Positions 49,470-60,652 of a stretch of 64,000 bases of DNA are shown one piece after another (position 1 is the stretch's first letter; each line of letters opens with the position of its first letter). Source of the stretch: Burkholderia ubonensis (lineage in GTDB: Bacteria > Pseudomonadota > Gammaproteobacteria > Burkholderiales > Burkholderiaceae). The notes below the pieces were generated by a model. It did no database searches. It worked only from the letters and a program-made list of their open reading frames with translations, and was not told the DNA's origin. Location of the stretch: NCBI RefSeq assembly GCF_001718695.1, contig NZ_CP013420.1, forward strand, positions 1,922,001 through 1,986,000. The letters are read 5' to 3'. A program made the position numbers and the translations under genes.

Positions 49470-50569
49470 TGCAGTGTTTCCAGGTTCGCGCCGGCCACCG
49501 TCGCGCAGACCCGCGCGACCTCATCGGTGGCATCCGGCTTCGCCAGCGAGCGCGAACGCTCCGCCATGTCCGCGAGCGACGCCCGCGACTGGCTGCGCAG
49601 CCAGTCGGCGAGCAGGTCGGCCGACAGGTCGCGTTGTTGCACCAGCACCGCCGCTCCCGCCTCGGCGAGGAACGCGGCATTGGTCGTCTGGTGATCGTCG
49701 ACGGCATACGGGAACGGCACGAACAGCGCCGCCACCCCGACCGCCGCGATCTCCGATACCGTCATCGCGCCCGACCGGCAGATCACGAGATCGGCGGCCG
49801 CGTACGCGGCCGCCATGTCGTCGATGAACGGCACGAGCTGCACGTCGCTGCCGCACACGAGGCCGGCAGCCTCGTAGTTCGCCTTCAGCACGTCGATGTG
49901 CTTCGCGCCCGCCTGATGCACGATGCGCGGCCGCTCGCCCGGCGCGAGCATCGCCAGCGCACGCGGCACCACTTCGTTCAGCGCGGCGGCGCCGAGGCTG
50001 CCGCCGACGACCAGCACGTTCAGCGGGCCGCTGCGCGCCGCATAGCGTGCTTTGGGCGGTTCCGTGCGCGCAAGTTCCGCGCGAATCGGGTTGCCGGTCC
50101 ATTCGGCGTGCGGCAACGCGTCCGGGAACGCGACGAGCACGCGTTTCGCGAGCTTCGCGAGCACCTTGTTCGCGAGGCCGGCGATCGAATTCTGTTCGTG
50201 CAGCACGAGCGGACGGCCGGACAGCGCCGTCATCACGCCCGCCGGGAACGTGATGTAGCCGCCCATCCCGAGCACGACGTCGGGCTTGACCCGGCGCAGC
50301 GCGCCGAGGCTCTGCCAGCACGCGCGCAGCAGGTTGAACGGCAGCGACAGCTTGGTCTTCAGCCCCTTGCCGCGCACGCCGCCGAACCGCACGTATTCCA
50401 TCGGGATGCCGTGCTTCGGCACGAGCGTCGCCTCCATCCCGGCCGGATTTCCGAGCCACACGACGCGCCAGCCTGCCGCTTCCATCCGGTGCGCGACCGC
50501 GAGCCCCGGGAACACGTGGCCCCCGGTGCCGCCTGCCATCACCATCAGCGTGCGATGCGTCGCGGTCAT
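49466..50569 (-). CDS. murG: UDP-GlcNAc:lipid I N-acetylglucosaminyltransferase
   Basis: A 367-residue GT28 transferase that turns lipid I into lipid II at the inner face of the membrane. G-loop 1 is [17 protein letters not shown] (about residues 11-27), G-loop 3 is [13 protein letters not shown] (about 186-198), and the donor-site [16 protein letters not shown] is clear. It overlaps murC and ftsW by 4 nt at either end. Confidence 0.98.
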   Translation of the reverse strand: MTATHRTLMVMAGGTGGHVFPGLAVAHRMEAAGWRVVWLGNPAGMEATLVPKHGIPMEYVRFGGVRGKGLKTKLSLPFNLLRACWQSLGALRRVKPDVVLGMGGYITFPAGVMTALSGRPLVLHEQNSIAGLANKVLAKLAKRVLVAFPDALPHAEWTGNPIRAELARTEPPKARYAARSGPLNVLVVGGSLGAAALNEVVPRALAMLAPGERPRIVHQAGAKHIDVLKANYEAAGLVCGSDVQLVPFIDDMAAAYAAADLVICRSGAMTVSEIAAVGVAALFVPFPYAVDDHQTTNAAFLAEAGAAVLVQQRDLSADLLADWLRSQSRASLADMAERSRSLAKPDATDEVARVCATVAGANLETLQ

Positions 50570-51849
50570 ACCTTCCCTCCGCGCATCAGCACCCGGTTTT
50601 CATAATCGACGCGCAGCAGCACCGCGAGCGCGACGCAGTTGAGCAGGATGCCCGAGCCGCCGTAGCTCACAAGCGGCAGCGTCAGGCCCTTGGTCGGCAG
50701 CAGGCCGAGGTTCACGCCCATGTTGATGAACGCCTGCGCGCCGAACCAGATGCCGATGCCCTTCGCGGTCAATCCCGCGAACGTGCGGTCGAGCGCGAGC
50801 GCCTGGCGGCCGATCTCGAACGCGCGGCGCACGATCCAGTAGAACAGCAGGATCACGACCATCACGCCGACGAAGCCGAGCTCCTCGCCGATCACCGCGA
50901 GGATGAAGTCGGTATGCGCTTCGGGCAGGTAGTTCAGCTTCTCGACGCTGCCGCCGAGGCCGACGCCGAACCATTCGCCGCGGCCGAACGCGATCAGCGA
51001 GTGCGTGAGCTGATACGCCTTGCCCTGCGCGTAGCGCTCGTCCCACGGATCGAGATACGCGAAGATCCGCTCGCGCCGCCACGGCGACAGCCAGACGAGC
51101 ATCGTGAAGGTGCCGACCGCCGTCGCGACGAGGCCGCCGAACAGCTTGCCGTTCACGCCGCCGAGGAACAGCACGCCCATCGCGATCGCGGCGATCACCA
51201 TGAACGCGCCCATGTCCGGCTCGAGCAGCAGCAGCGCGCCGACGAGGCCGACCGCGCAGGCCATCGGCAGGAAGCCCTTCGCGAAGCTCTGCATGTATTC
51301 CTGCTTGCGCACCGTGTAGTTTGCCGCATAGATCGTCACCGCGAGCTTCATGACTTCCGACGGCTGCATGTTCGTGATGCCGAGCGGAATCCAGCGGCGC
51401 GCGCCGTTCACGCCCTTGCCGACGTGCGGGATCAGCACGATCACGAGGCTGACGAGCGCGATCAGGAAGAGATGCGGCGCGTACTTGTCCCACGTCGACA
51501 CCGGCACGCGGAACGCGATCACCGCCGCGATGAACGCGACGACGAGCGACACGCAGTGGCGCAGCAGGAACGCGTAATCGTGATACGACGCGTACTTCGG
51601 CGAATCCGGCATCGCGATCGACGCCGAATACACCATCACGACGCCGAGCCCGAGCAGCGCGACCGCGACCCACAGCAGCGAGTAGTCGAAATCGAGCATC
51701 CGCGAACGGCCCGGCCGCACGCCGTTGACGACGCTCGCGAGGCCGCCGGTCGCGGCCCGCGTGGCCGACGCGACGCGGCCGCCGGCCGCATTGCCGCCGC
51801 CGTCGCGTCGATCGTTGAAACGGGAGACGAGGCGATCGGACCAGCTCAT
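50566..51849 (-). CDS. ftsW: Septal peptidoglycan polymerase FtsW
   Basis: A 427-residue SEDS-family glycosyltransferase with about ten membrane helices, preceded by a cytosolic N-terminal region of about 50 residues. Family motifs include [42 protein letters not shown] and the C-terminal [10 protein letters not shown]. It works with FtsI. I start at ATG 51847-51849 ([11 protein letters not shown]), which overlaps the murD stop. Confidence 0.96.
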   Translation of the reverse strand: MSWSDRLVSRFNDRRDGGGNAAGGRVASATRAATGGLASVVNGVRPGRSRMLDFDYSLLWVAVALLGLGVVMVYSASIAMPDSPKYASYHDYAFLLRHCVSLVVAFIAAVIAFRVPVSTWDKYAPHLFLIALVSLVIVLIPHVGKGVNGARRWIPLGITNMQPSEVMKLAVTIYAANYTVRKQEYMQSFAKGFLPMACAVGLVGALLLLEPDMGAFMVIAAIAMGVLFLGGVNGKLFGGLVATAVGTFTMLVWLSPWRRERIFAYLDPWDERYAQGKAYQLTHSLIAFGRGEWFGVGLGGSVEKLNYLPEAHTDFILAVIGEELGFVGVMVVILLFYWIVRRAFEIGRQALALDRTFAGLTAKGIGIWFGAQAFINMGVNLGLLPTKGLTLPLVSYGGSGILLNCVALAVLLRVDYENRVLMRGGKV

Positions 51850-53369
51850 GGCGTCGCTCCTTGATCGAGGGCGAGATCCTCCACCGCGCGGCGGAACACG
51901 TCCGCGCGATGGGCGTAGCTCCTGAACATGTCGAAGCTCGCGCATGCGGGCGACAGCAGCACCGCGTCGCCCGGCTCCGCGAGTTCGCTCGCCGCGCGCA
52001 CCGCCGCCTCGAGCGTCGCGTGATCGACGAGCGGCACGCCGGTGTCGGCGAGCGCGTCGCGAATCGCCGGCGCGTCGCGGCCGATCAGCAGCACCGCGCG
52101 GCACCAGCGCGCGACCGGAGCCGCGAGCGGCGAGAAATCCTGGCCCTTGCCGTCGCCGCCGGCGATCAGCACGATCCGCTGTGCGAGCCCGTCGAGCGCG
52201 GCCACCGTCGCGCCGACGTTCGTGCCCTTGCTGTCGTCGACGTAATCGACTTCGTCGAGCGTCGCGATCAGCTCGACGCGATGCGCCTCGCCGCGGTATT
52301 CGCGCAGCCCGTGCAGCAGCAGCGCGGCCGGCAGGTCGATCGCGCGCGCGAGCGCGAACGCGGCAAGCGCGTTCGCCGCGTTGTGCAGGCCGCGGATGCG
52401 CAGCGCGTCGGCCGGCATCAGGCGCTTCTGCGCGATGTCCGGCGTATGGACGGCGTCGCGCCTGCGGCGGCGGCCCGTCGCCGGCTCGTCGGTCGCGTCG
52501 CGATCAATCGCCTCGACGAGCCACGCGATCCCGTTGTCGCGCAACAGCCCGTAATCGCCCTCGTGCACCGGCTCGTTCAGGCCGAACGTGATCGTGCGTG
52601 GCGCATCGGCCGCGCCCGCGGCCGGCGCGAACTTCATCACGGCCGCATCGTCGCGGTTCAGCACGCGCGTCGTCGTCGCGCCGAAAATCCGGCCCTTTGC
52701 GGCTGCATACGCGTCGAAGCTGCCGTGCCAGTCGAGGTGGTCCTGCGTGATGTTGAGGATCGCGGCCGCGTCCGGCGCGAACGTGCGCGCGGTCTCAAGC
52801 TGGAAGCTCGACAGCTCCAGCACCCAGACGTCCGGCAGCGCGGTGGCGTCGATCGCGCCGGCGAGCCGGTCGAGCATCGCCGGGCTGATGTTGCCCGCGA
52901 CGCCGACCTTCTTGCCCGCCCGTTCGCACAACAGGCCGGTCAGGCTCGTCGTCGTGGTCTTGCCGTTGGTGCCCGTGATCGCCAGCACCTTCGGCTGATA
53001 GCCGCTCGCGCCGAGCGCGCGCAGCGCCTGCGCGAAGAACTCCAGTTCGCCCCACACCGCGACGCCGCGCTCGTTCGCCGCCGCGATCAGCGCCGCGAGC
53101 GCCGGCTCGAGCGGCGACAGGCCGGGGCTCAGCCCGACGATCTCGATGCCGCCGTCGAGCAGCGCCGGCGAAAACGGACCGCCGACGAATTCCGCGTCGA
53201 TGCCTTCTGCCTGCAGCGCGGCAAGGTTCGGCGGCGCCTCGCGGGTATCGGCAATGCGCAGCCGGCACCCGTGCCTCGCGCACCACCGCGCGATCGCGAG
53301 ACCCGATTCGCCGAGCCCCAGCACGAGCACCATCGGCCGTTGCCGATCTCCAAACATCTCGCCAGACAT
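51846..53369 (-). CDS. murD: UDP-N-acetylmuramoyl-L-alanine--D-glutamate ligase
   Basis: A 507-residue Mur ligase that adds D-Glu. The dinucleotide-like N-terminus ([17 protein letters not shown]) is followed by ATP loop [13 protein letters not shown] (about 131-143), [18 protein letters not shown] and the C-terminal YVDDSKGTN and [11 protein letters not shown] motifs. It is longer than the E. coli enzyme because of an Arg-rich insertion of about 35 residues (about 295-330), as in other Burkholderia. Two possible starts are five codons apart. A 16-bp gap separates it from mraY. Confidence 0.97.
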   Translation of the reverse strand: MSGEMFGDRQRPMVLVLGLGESGLAIARWCARHGCRLRIADTREAPPNLAALQAEGIDAEFVGGPFSPALLDGGIEIVGLSPGLSPLEPALAALIAAANERGVAVWGELEFFAQALRALGASGYQPKVLAITGTNGKTTTTSLTGLLCERAGKKVGVAGNISPAMLDRLAGAIDATALPDVWVLELSSFQLETARTFAPDAAAILNITQDHLDWHGSFDAYAAAKGRIFGATTTRVLNRDDAAVMKFAPAAGAADAPRTITFGLNEPVHEGDYGLLRDNGIAWLVEAIDRDATDEPATGRRRRRDAVHTPDIAQKRLMPADALRIRGLHNAANALAAFALARAIDLPAALLLHGLREYRGEAHRVELIATLDEVDYVDDSKGTNVGATVAALDGLAQRIVLIAGGDGKGQDFSPLAAPVARWCRAVLLIGRDAPAIRDALADTGVPLVDHATLEAAVRAASELAEPGDAVLLSPACASFDMFRSYAHRADVFRRAVEDLALDQGATP

Positions 53370-53385
53370 CCTTGTTACCTTTCCT

Positions 53386-54555
53386 TTACCGCAACTTGAG
53401 GGTGGTCAGACCGAACAGGCACAGCATCAGCGTGATGATCCAGAAACGCACCACCACCTGCGTTTCCTTCCAGCCGGACAATTCGAAATGGTGATGCAGC
53501 GGCGCCATCTTGAGCAGGCGCCGCCCTTCGCCGTAGCGCTTTTTCGTGTACTTGAACCACGAAACCTGCAGCATCACCGACAGCGTTTCCGCGACGAAGA
53601 TGCCGCCCATGATGAACAGCACGATTTCCTGGCGCACGATCACCGCGACCGTGCCGAGCGCGCCGCCGAGCGCCAGCGCGCCGACGTCGCCCATGAACAC
53701 CTGCGCGGGATGCGTGTTGTACCAGAGGAACGCGAGCCCCGCCCCGCCCATCGCGGAACAGAAGATCAGCAGTTCGCCTGCGCCCGGGATGTGCGGGAAC
53801 AGCAGGTATTTCGAATAGACCGCGCTGCCCATCACGTACGCGAACACGCCGAGCGATGCGCCGACCAGCACGACCGGCATGATCACGAGGCCGTCGAGGC
53901 CATCGGTCAGGTTCACCGCGTTGCTCGCGCCGACGATCACGAAATAGGTCAGCACGATGAAGCCCCACACGCCGAGCGGATAGCTGATCGACTTCAGGAA
54001 CGGCAGCATCAGGTCGGCGCGCGCCGGCAGCCCCATCGACAGGCCGCTCCTCACCCACGCCATGAACAGGTCGAACACGCGCACGTTGTTCGCCTCGGAC
54101 ACGCTGAATGCCAGGTAGACGGCCGCGAACAGGCCGATCACCGACTGCCAGAAGTACTTCTCGCGCGACGACATCCCGCGCGGGTCCTTGTGGACGACCT
54201 TGCGATAGTCGTCGACCCAGCCGATCACGCCGAAACCGAACGTAACCAGCATCACGATCCAGATGAAACGGTTCGTCAGGTCGCCCCACAGCAGCGTCGC
54301 GACCGCGATGCCGATCAGGATCAGCACGCCGCCCATCGTCGGCGTGCCGGACTTGACGAGGTGCGTCTGCGGGCCGTCCTTGCGCACGGCCTGCCCCACC
54401 TTCATTTCGGTCAGCTTGCGGATCACCCACGGTCCGCACACGAGCCCGATCCCGAGCGCGGTGATGGTGGCCATCACCGCACGGAACGTCAGGTACGTGA
54501 ACAAGCGCAAAAAGCTTGCGTCGCCCTGCAGCCATTGCGCCAGCGCCAGCAGCAT
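53386..54555 (-). CDS. mraY: Phospho-MurNAc-pentapeptide transferase
   Basis: A 389-residue membrane enzyme with about ten helices. It moves phospho-MurNAc-pentapeptide to undecaprenyl phosphate, forming lipid I. Catalytic motifs: [23 protein letters not shown] (Asp pair), NLTDGLDGL and [10 protein letters not shown], then [12 protein letters not shown]. All are intact. Confidence 0.98.
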   Translation of the reverse strand: MLLALAQWLQGDASFLRLFTYLTFRAVMATITALGIGLVCGPWVIRKLTEMKVGQAVRKDGPQTHLVKSGTPTMGGVLILIGIAVATLLWGDLTNRFIWIVMLVTFGFGVIGWVDDYRKVVHKDPRGMSSREKYFWQSVIGLFAAVYLAFSVSEANNVRVFDLFMAWVRSGLSMGLPARADLMLPFLKSISYPLGVWGFIVLTYFVIVGASNAVNLTDGLDGLVIMPVVLVGASLGVFAYVMGSAVYSKYLLFPHIPGAGELLIFCSAMGGAGLAFLWYNTHPAQVFMGDVGALALGGALGTVAVIVRQEIVLFIMGGIFVAETLSVMLQVSWFKYTKKRYGEGRRLLKMAPLHHHFELSGWKETQVVVRFWIITLMLCLFGLTTLKLR

Positions 54556-54571
54556 GCTTCCTTCCTTCTAC

Positions 54572-55978
54572 TCAAGGTGCGGCGGGCGCCGTGCCCGCCG
54601 CGGGTTGGTTCGTCAGCGCGTCGACCACGCGCTCCATCTTCATGTACCGCGAGCCCTTCACGAGCACCGTCGCCCGTGCGCCGTAGCCCGCCGCCAGCAG
54701 CGCGTCGACCAGCGCGCCGACGTCGCCGAAGTGGCGGGCCGTGTCGCCGTAGGATGCGCAGGCGTCGCGCGAGGCGTCGCCGAGCGCGAACAGTGCATCG
54801 ATGCCACGCTCGCGCGCATACGCGCCGACCTCGCGATGGAACGCAGGGCCTTCGTCGCCGACTTCGCCCATGTCGCCGATCACCAGCACGCGCGGCGCGG
54901 GCTGCGCCGCGAGCACGTCGATCGCCGCGCGCATCGAATCGGGGTTCGCGTTGTACGTGTCGTCGACGACCGTCGCGCCCGCCAGGCTGCCGGCGATTGC
55001 CTGCCGGACCTGCAGGCGGCCCTTGACCGGCTCGAACGCCTCGAGGCCCTGGCGGATCGCCGTCAGCGCGACGCCCGCCGCCAGCGCGGCGGCTGTCGCC
55101 GCCAGCGCGTTGCGCGCGTTGTGTGCGCCGAGCGCACGCAGCCGCACCGTGATCGACCCGGCGGGCGTGTCGATCGCGAGTGCGCCGCCGTCGACGCGGC
55201 CCGTCACTTGCGCGTCGGTGTGCCGCTCGCCGTCGTCGAGCGCGAAGTCGACGATCCGGTTGCCGGTCGCCGCGACGCGCCAGATGCCCGCGTACGCGTC
55301 GTCGGCCGGGAACACCGCGACGCCGTCCGGCGCGAGCGCGTGGATCACGGCCGCATGTTCGAGCGCGACGGCTTCGACCGTCGCCATGAATTCCTGGTGC
55401 TCGCGCTGCGCATTGTTGACGAGCGCGACCGTCGGCGCCGTGAGGCGCGCAAGGATCTCCGTCTCGCCCGGGTGGTTCATCCCGAGCTCGATCACCGCGA
55501 GCCGGTGCGCGGCGTTCAGGCGCAGCAGCGTCAACGGCAGGCCGACGTCATTATTGAGGTTGCCGGCCGTGGCGAGCCGCGCATCCGCGCCGACCGCGGC
55601 GGCAAAGATCGACGCGATCATTTCCTTGACCGTCGTCTTGCCGTTGCTGCCCGTCACAGCGACGACCGGCAACGGGAATCGTTTGCGCCAGCCGTGTGCA
55701 AGGGCGCCGAGCGCGGCCCGTGTTTCACCGCCCTCGATCGTCGGCATCGCGAGGCCCGCCGGCGTGTGCGACACGAGCGCCGCGGCCGCGCCGCGCGCCG
55801 CCACGTCGGCGAGGAAATCGTGCGCGTCGAAGCGCTCCCCTTTCAGCGCGACGAACAGGTCGCCCGGGCCGACCGTGCGGCTGTCCGTCGACACGCGCTC
55901 GAACGTGACGCGCGCGTCGCCGTGGACGGTCGCGCCCTGAATCAGGCGAGCGGCTTCACCAAGGCTGAGCATCGTCAT
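54572..55978 (-). CDS. murF: UDP-MurNAc-tripeptide--D-Ala-D-Ala ligase
   Basis: A 468-residue Mur ligase that adds the D-Ala-D-Ala dipeptide made by Ddl. N-terminal domain with STDSRTVGPGDLFVALKG, ATP loop TGSNGKTTVKEMI (about 111-123), ELGMNHPGETEILA, and the DDTYNANPDSM motif in the C-terminal part. ATG 55976-55978 overlaps the murE stop (ATGA). The second Met two codons in is also possible. In some betaproteobacteria murE and murF are fused; here they are separate. Confidence 0.97.
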   Translation of the reverse strand: MTMLSLGEAARLIQGATVHGDARVTFERVSTDSRTVGPGDLFVALKGERFDAHDFLADVAARGAAAALVSHTPAGLAMPTIEGGETRAALGALAHGWRKRFPLPVVAVTGSNGKTTVKEMIASIFAAAVGADARLATAGNLNNDVGLPLTLLRLNAAHRLAVIELGMNHPGETEILARLTAPTVALVNNAQREHQEFMATVEAVALEHAAVIHALAPDGVAVFPADDAYAGIWRVAATGNRIVDFALDDGERHTDAQVTGRVDGGALAIDTPAGSITVRLRALGAHNARNALAATAAALAAGVALTAIRQGLEAFEPVKGRLQVRQAIAGSLAGATVVDDTYNANPDSMRAAIDVLAAQPAPRVLVIGDMGEVGDEGPAFHREVGAYARERGIDALFALGDASRDACASYGDTARHFGDVGALVDALLAAGYGARATVLVKGSRYMKMERVVDALTNQPAAGTAPAAP

Positions 55979-57513
55979 TCGCCGCCTCCCTTGCCGTGCG
56001 TCGCGCGCGCCGCGAGCGCGAGCCGCGCGTGGTCCTGGTCGGAGAACGCGCGCTTCTTGCCCATGATCTCCTGCGTCGCCTCGTGCCCCTTGCCGGCCAG
56101 CACGACGACGTCCTCGCGCGCCGCGCCGCGCACCGCCTGCAGGATCGCGCTCGCGCGGTCCTCGATCCGGCGCGCGTTGTCCGGCGCGGTCATCCCGGCG
56201 ACGATCTGGTCGATGATGCGCTGCGGGTCCTCGCTGCGCGGGTTGTCGCTCGTCACGACGACCTCGTCGGCCAGCCGCTCGGCGATCGCGCCCATCAGCG
56301 GACGCTTGGTCGCGTCGCGGTCGCCGCCGCAGCCGAACATGCAGACGAGCGCGCCACCGCGCGCGACGGCGATCGGACGCAGCGCGTCGAGCGTCTTCTC
56401 GAGCGCGTCGGGCGTGTGCGCATAGTCGATCACGACGAGCGGCTCGTCGTTCTGCAGCCGGCCGCCGAGGCGCTGCATCCGGCCGTTGACCGGCTCGAGC
56501 CGCGCGATTTCGGCGAGCGCCGCGTCGAACGGCACGTCGGCCGCGAGCAGCGTGCCGAGCACCGCGAGCAGGTTGCTGACGTTGAACGTGCCGAGCGTGC
56601 CGACCTCGACGTCCGCGTCGCCCCACGACGAACGCAGGCGGAATGCTGTGCCGGTCGCGGTCGCACGCACGTCATGCGCGCTCAGCTCGCGATCCGCACC
56701 CGCCGCCGGCGCATCGCCGATCCCGTATGCGATCGTGCGCACTTGGCCGGACAGGCTCGCGAGCAGACGGCTGCCGGCCGCGTCGTCGCGATTGACGACC
56801 GCGGCGCGCAGGCCGCGCCATGCGAACAGCTTCGCCTTCGCCGCTTCGTACGCGTCGAACGTGCGGTGATAGTCGAGGTGATCCTGCGTGAGGTTCGTAA
56901 ACACGGCGATGTCGAACGCGGTGCCATTCACGCGGCCCTGATGCAGCGCGTGCGACGACACCTCCATCGCCACGGCCTTCGCGCCCGCGTCGCGCAACTG
57001 CGCGAGGCTGCGCTGCAGCTGCGGCGCATCGGGCGTCGTGAAGCCGGTCGGCACCAGATGGCCCGGCATCCCGCTGCCGAGCGTGCCGATCAGCGCGCAC
57101 GGCCGATCGAGCGCCGTCAGCGCGGCGGCGATCCACTGCGTGCACGACGTCTTGCCGTTCGTGCCGGTCACGCCGACCGCGAACAGGCTGTCGCTCGGAT
57201 CGCCGTACCACCCGCTGGCGATGTCGCCGGCGAGTTCGTTCAGCGCCGGCACGGCGAGCGCGACCGGCGCGGCAGGTGCGGCGGCAAGGCCGTCCGGCTG
57301 ATACAGCACGGCGGCGGCGCCGCGCGCGACCGCGTCGGCAATGAAGGCGCGGTTGTCGGCCCCGTCGACCGCATACGCGAGAAACACGTCGCCTGCTTCG
57401 AGGCTGCGCGTATCCGCATGCAGTTGCGCGGCGGGGGCCACATGCTGACGCAGCCACGCGAGCGCGGCTGCGATCTGCTGGTGCGCCGGATGGGAACTGC
57501 GAGCGGCGCTCAT
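55975..57513 (-). CDS. murE: UDP-MurNAc-Ala-Glu--meso-diaminopimelate ligase
   Basis: A 512-residue Mur ligase that adds the third stem residue. The ATP loop GVTGTNGKTSCTQW lies at about residues 115-128. The DNPR motif (TSDNPRSEDP) shows that it uses meso-diaminopimelate rather than lysine. Other core segments are FTNLTQDHLDYHRTFDAYEAAK (read as two parts) and VIDYAHTPDALEKTL. It overlaps ftsI (57510-57513) and murF. Confidence 0.97.
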   Translation of the reverse strand: MSAARSSHPAHQQIAAALAWLRQHVAPAAQLHADTRSLEAGDVFLAYAVDGADNRAFIADAVARGAAAVLYQPDGLAAAPAAPVALAVPALNELAGDIASGWYGDPSDSLFAVGVTGTNGKTSCTQWIAAALTALDRPCALIGTLGSGMPGHLVPTGFTTPDAPQLQRSLAQLRDAGAKAVAMEVSSHALHQGRVNGTAFDIAVFTNLTQDHLDYHRTFDAYEAAKAKLFAWRGLRAAVVNRDDAAGSRLLASLSGQVRTIAYGIGDAPAAGADRELSAHDVRATATGTAFRLRSSWGDADVEVGTLGTFNVSNLLAVLGTLLAADVPFDAALAEIARLEPVNGRMQRLGGRLQNDEPLVVIDYAHTPDALEKTLDALRPIAVARGGALVCMFGCGGDRDATKRPLMGAIAERLADEVVVTSDNPRSEDPQRIIDQIVAGMTAPDNARRIEDRASAILQAVRGAAREDVVVLAGKGHEATQEIMGKKRAFSDQDHARLALAARATHGKGGGE

Positions 57514-59348
57514 CGAATGACTCCAGGAGAATTGCGTGTCGTGCTGGACACGATCATATGCTTCGCGCCCGCACCCGCGGCCAGCTTTTGCGGCCCGGTC
57601 GCGGGGGGCGTATCGTCAGACACGACGAGCTGCTTGACCGGCATGTTCGGCGGCACGTTCAGCGCGCGCAGCGCGTCGCCTGCGATCGCCGAGAACACCG
57701 GCCCGGACACCTGCCCGCCGAAGTGGCTGCCCGCCGTCGGCTCGTCGACCGACACCGCGACGACGATGCGCGGGTTCGGCATCGGCGCCATCCCGACGAA
57801 CGACGCCCGGTACTTGCGGGTATAGCCGTGCCCTTCGTGCTTGTACGCGGTACCGCTCTTGCCGCCGACGCGGTAGCCCGGCACGGCGGCGTCCGGCGAC
57901 GTGCCGCCCGGCGCCACGACCGTTTCGAGCATCGCCCGCACCTGGCGCGCGGTGGACGGGGCGAAAATCTGCGGCCCCGCGACCGGCTGCGCGCTGTTGG
58001 TCTTGAAGATCGTCACCGGCATCAGCTCGCCGTCGTGCGCGATCGCCGTATACGCGCGCCCGAGCTGGAACAGCGACGCGGACAGGCCATAGCCGTACGA
58101 CATCGTCGCCTGCTCGATCCTGCGCCAATTCTTCCACTGCCGCAGGCGGCCGGCCGCCGCGCCCGGGAAGCCGACCTTCGGCGCCTGGCCGAGGCCGATG
58201 CTCGTATACATATTCCACATTTCCTCGGGCTTCATCGTCATCGCGATCTTCGTCGCGCCGATGTTGCTCGATTTCTGGATCACGCCGCCGACCGTCAGCG
58301 TGCCGAAGCCCGCGTCGTCGGTGATCGGCGCGCCGTCCAGCACGAAGTGGCCGTTGCCGGTCTCGACGAGCGTGTTCGGCGTCACGCGATGCAGGTCGAG
58401 CGCGAGCGACACCGTAAACGGCTTCATGATCGAGCCCGGCTCGAACACGTCGGTCAGGATCCGGTTGCGCAGCTGCTCGCCCGTCAGGTGCGAACGGTCG
58501 TTCGGGTTGTACGTCGGATAGTTGACGAGCGCGAGCACCTCGCCGGTGCGCACGTCGATGACCATCGCCGCGCCCGCCTTCGCCTTGAACTTGTCGACCG
58601 CGGCCTTCAGGTTCGCGTACGCGATGTACTGGATCTTGCTGTCGATCGACAGGTCGACGTCCGTCCCGTTGTGCGGCGGCAGCTGCTCGGCAACGTCCTC
58701 GACGATGTGTCCAAGCCGGTCCTTGATCACCCGGCGCACGCCCGAGGTGCCGGACAGCAGCTTCTGGTCACCGAGCTCGACGCCTTCCTGGCCCTCGTCC
58801 TCGACGTTCGTGAAGCCGATCAGGTGCGCGGTGATCTCGCCTTCCGGATAGAAGCGCTTGTATTCGTTGCGCTGGTACACGCCGGGGATGTCGAGCGCCG
58901 CGACCTTGTCGGCGGTGTCGATCGGCACCTGGCGCTTCACGTACACGAAACCCTTGTCCTCCGACAGCTTCGCGCGCAGCTCCTTCTGCGTCATGCCGAG
59001 CAGCTTGCCGAGCTGGTCGAGCTTGTCCGCGCCGAGATCGTCCGGCACCGCGTCGGGAATCGCCCAGATCGCGCGCACGGGCAGGCTCGTCGCGAGCACG
59101 AGCCCGTTGCGGTCGAGAATCTTGCCGCGCGTCGCCGGCAGCTCGATCGTGCGCTGGTAGCGGCTTTCGCCCTGCTTCTGATAGAACGCGTTGCCGGGCC
59201 CCTGGATCCAGAACGCGCGCGCGGCGAGCGCGACGAACGCCATGAACAGCAGGAACACGACGAGCTTCGAGCGCCACATCGGCAGGTGCACCGACAGCAC
59301 GGGGCTCGACGCGAACTTCACGTTCTGGCGCTTCTGCGACGGCTTCAT
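57510..59348 (-). CDS. ftsI: Septal transpeptidase FtsI (PBP3)
   Basis: A 612-residue class B penicillin-binding protein that cross-links septal peptidoglycan with FtsW. One membrane helix (about 28-48), dimerisation/pedestal domain (about 60-230), then the transpeptidase domain with active-site SIMK (S306-K309), SSN (360-362) and KSGT (497-500). I start at ATG 59346-59348 (MKPSQKRQNV), the usual N-terminus. In the normal operon this ATG overlaps the ftsL stop. Confidence 0.98.
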   Translation of the reverse strand: MKPSQKRQNVKFASSPVLSVHLPMWRSKLVVFLLFMAFVALAARAFWIQGPGNAFYQKQGESRYQRTIELPATRGKILDRNGLVLATSLPVRAIWAIPDAVPDDLGADKLDQLGKLLGMTQKELRAKLSEDKGFVYVKRQVPIDTADKVAALDIPGVYQRNEYKRFYPEGEITAHLIGFTNVEDEGQEGVELGDQKLLSGTSGVRRVIKDRLGHIVEDVAEQLPPHNGTDVDLSIDSKIQYIAYANLKAAVDKFKAKAGAAMVIDVRTGEVLALVNYPTYNPNDRSHLTGEQLRNRILTDVFEPGSIMKPFTVSLALDLHRVTPNTLVETGNGHFVLDGAPITDDAGFGTLTVGGVIQKSSNIGATKIAMTMKPEEMWNMYTSIGLGQAPKVGFPGAAAGRLRQWKNWRRIEQATMSYGYGLSASLFQLGRAYTAIAHDGELMPVTIFKTNSAQPVAGPQIFAPSTARQVRAMLETVVAPGGTSPDAAVPGYRVGGKSGTAYKHEGHGYTRKYRASFVGMAPMPNPRIVVAVSVDEPTAGSHFGGQVSGPVFSAIAGDALRALNVPPNMPVKQLVVSDDTPPATGPQKLAAGAGAKHMIVSSTTRNSPGVIR

Positions 59349-59691
59349 CGCGCGCCTCCCCTGGCCTTGCCCACCGCCCCGCATCGGCCGATGCGGGGAT
59401 CGGCGCGTCGATCGCCTTCGCGGCGCCCGGCGCCAGCGTCAGGTATTGGGTGCGGCCGGTCATGATCGGCTGCATCTTCAGCGAATCGTTCGCGAGCTGC
59501 TCGATGCGGGAGGTCTTCGACAGCGCGCTCTGCTGATACTGAAGCTGCGCATAGTCCTGCTGGAGCTGGTGCTCCTGCGACTGCGCGCGCTGCAGCTGAA
59601 TGAAGATCTGGCGCTGCTGGTTCGTCGAATTGACGACCGACAGCGCGCAGCCCATCACGATGATCAGCAGGAAGATGTTGAAGCGGCTCAT
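59345..59691 (-). pseudogene. ftsL: Cell division protein FtsL with a -1 frameshift near its C-terminus (likely sequence error)
   Basis: A small bitopic divisome protein: short N-terminus, one membrane helix (FNIFLLIIVMGCALSVV, about 4-20) and a periplasmic coiled coil (about 25-75) that pairs with FtsB. The frame is normal to about residue 105 (PASADAG), then runs on without a stop far into ftsI. Adding one base to the C4 run at 59377-59380 restores AVGKARGGAR and a TGA at 59345-59347 overlapping the ftsI ATG, giving 115 residues. The changed part is a non-conserved tail, so a true frameshift would make a long fused tail rather than lose the core. Starts by ATGA overlap with rsmH. Confidence 0.8.
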
Positions 59692-60629
59692 GGCGCGACG
59701 CGCTCCGCAATGCGCATCACCGCCGAGCGCGCGCGCGGGTTCGCGGCCACTTCGGCGTCGCTCGGGAATTTGCGGCCGATGATCTTCAACGGGGGGCTCG
59801 GGAGGTCGACGGCGCGGATCGGCAGGCGGCGATCGACCGCAGGCGCACTCGCGTGCGCCTGCATGAATCGCTTGACGATCCGGTCCTCGAGTGAATGAAA
59901 GCTGATGACCACCAGCCGCCCCCCTTGCTCCAGCAACGACAATGCCGCGTCTAGTACGACTTGCAGGTCCGCAAGCTCTTGATTGACGTGAATCCGTATA
60001 GCCTGAAAGGTGCGGGTTGCCGGGTCCTTGCCCTTCTCACGTGTCTTGACGACGTGACCCACGATTTGGGCAAGCTCGCCCGTGCTGTCGAGAGGCCCGA
60101 GACGGTCGGACTCTGCCCGGCGAGCAACAAGCGCCTTTGCAATCTGAAAAGCAAACCGTTCTTCCCCATAATCTCGTATCACCTCCGTCAGTTCCTGCAG
60201 CGACGCCCGCGCGAGCCATTCGGCCGCCGACTCGCCGCGCGTCGGATCCATGCGCATGTCCAGCGGGCCATCCGCGCGGAAGCTGAAGCCCCGCTGCGGA
60301 TCGTCCACCTGCGGCGAGGACACGCCCAGGTCCAGCAACACACCCGACACCTTCCCGATGCCGCGCGCCGCAAGCGCGCCCTGCATCGACGCAAAGCTGT
60401 CGTGCACGATCGCGAAGCGCGCATCCTCGATGCCCCGCGCCGTCTCGATCGCACGCGGATCCTTGTCGAACGCGATCAGGCGCCCGGCGGCCCCGAGCCG
60501 CGCGAGCACCGCGAGGCTGTGGCCGCCCCGCCCGAACGTGCCGTCGACATAGATGCCGTCCGGCCGCGTCACGAGCGCGTCGACCGCCTCGTCCAACAAC
60601 ACCGTCCGATGCTGCAATTCGTTTCCCAT
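59688..60629 (-). CDS. rsmH: 16S rRNA (cytosine-1402-N4)-methyltransferase
   Basis: A 313-residue SAM methyltransferase (MraW) that acts on C1402 in the ribosomal P site. Motif I is [12 protein letters not shown] (about residues 27-38), with [21 protein letters not shown] and the C-terminal [17 protein letters not shown] start at ATG 60627-60629 ([12 protein letters not shown]). It follows mraZ by 23 bp and overlaps ftsL by ATGA. Confidence 0.98.
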   Translation of the reverse strand: MGNELQHRTVLLDEAVDALVTRPDGIYVDGTFGRGGHSLAVLARLGAAGRLIAFDKDPRAIETARGIEDARFAIVHDSFASMQGALAARGIGKVSGVLLDLGVSSPQVDDPQRGFSFRADGPLDMRMDPTRGESAAEWLARASLQELTEVIRDYGEERFAFQIAKALVARRAESDRLGPLDSTGELAQIVGHVVKTREKGKDPATRTFQAIRIHVNQELADLQVVLDAALSLLEQGGRLVVISFHSLEDRIVKRFMQAHASAPAVDRRLPIRAVDLPSPPLKIIGRKFPSDAEVAANPRARSAVMRIAERVAP

Positions 60630-60652
60630 CGCGGGCGTCTCCGTCACCGCAA

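Noticed and set aside
58768..59691. A 307-residue extended FtsL
   Set aside because: Everything after about residue 105 is the out-of-frame translation of ftsI. A one-base correction gives a normal FtsL ending at the ftsI start.
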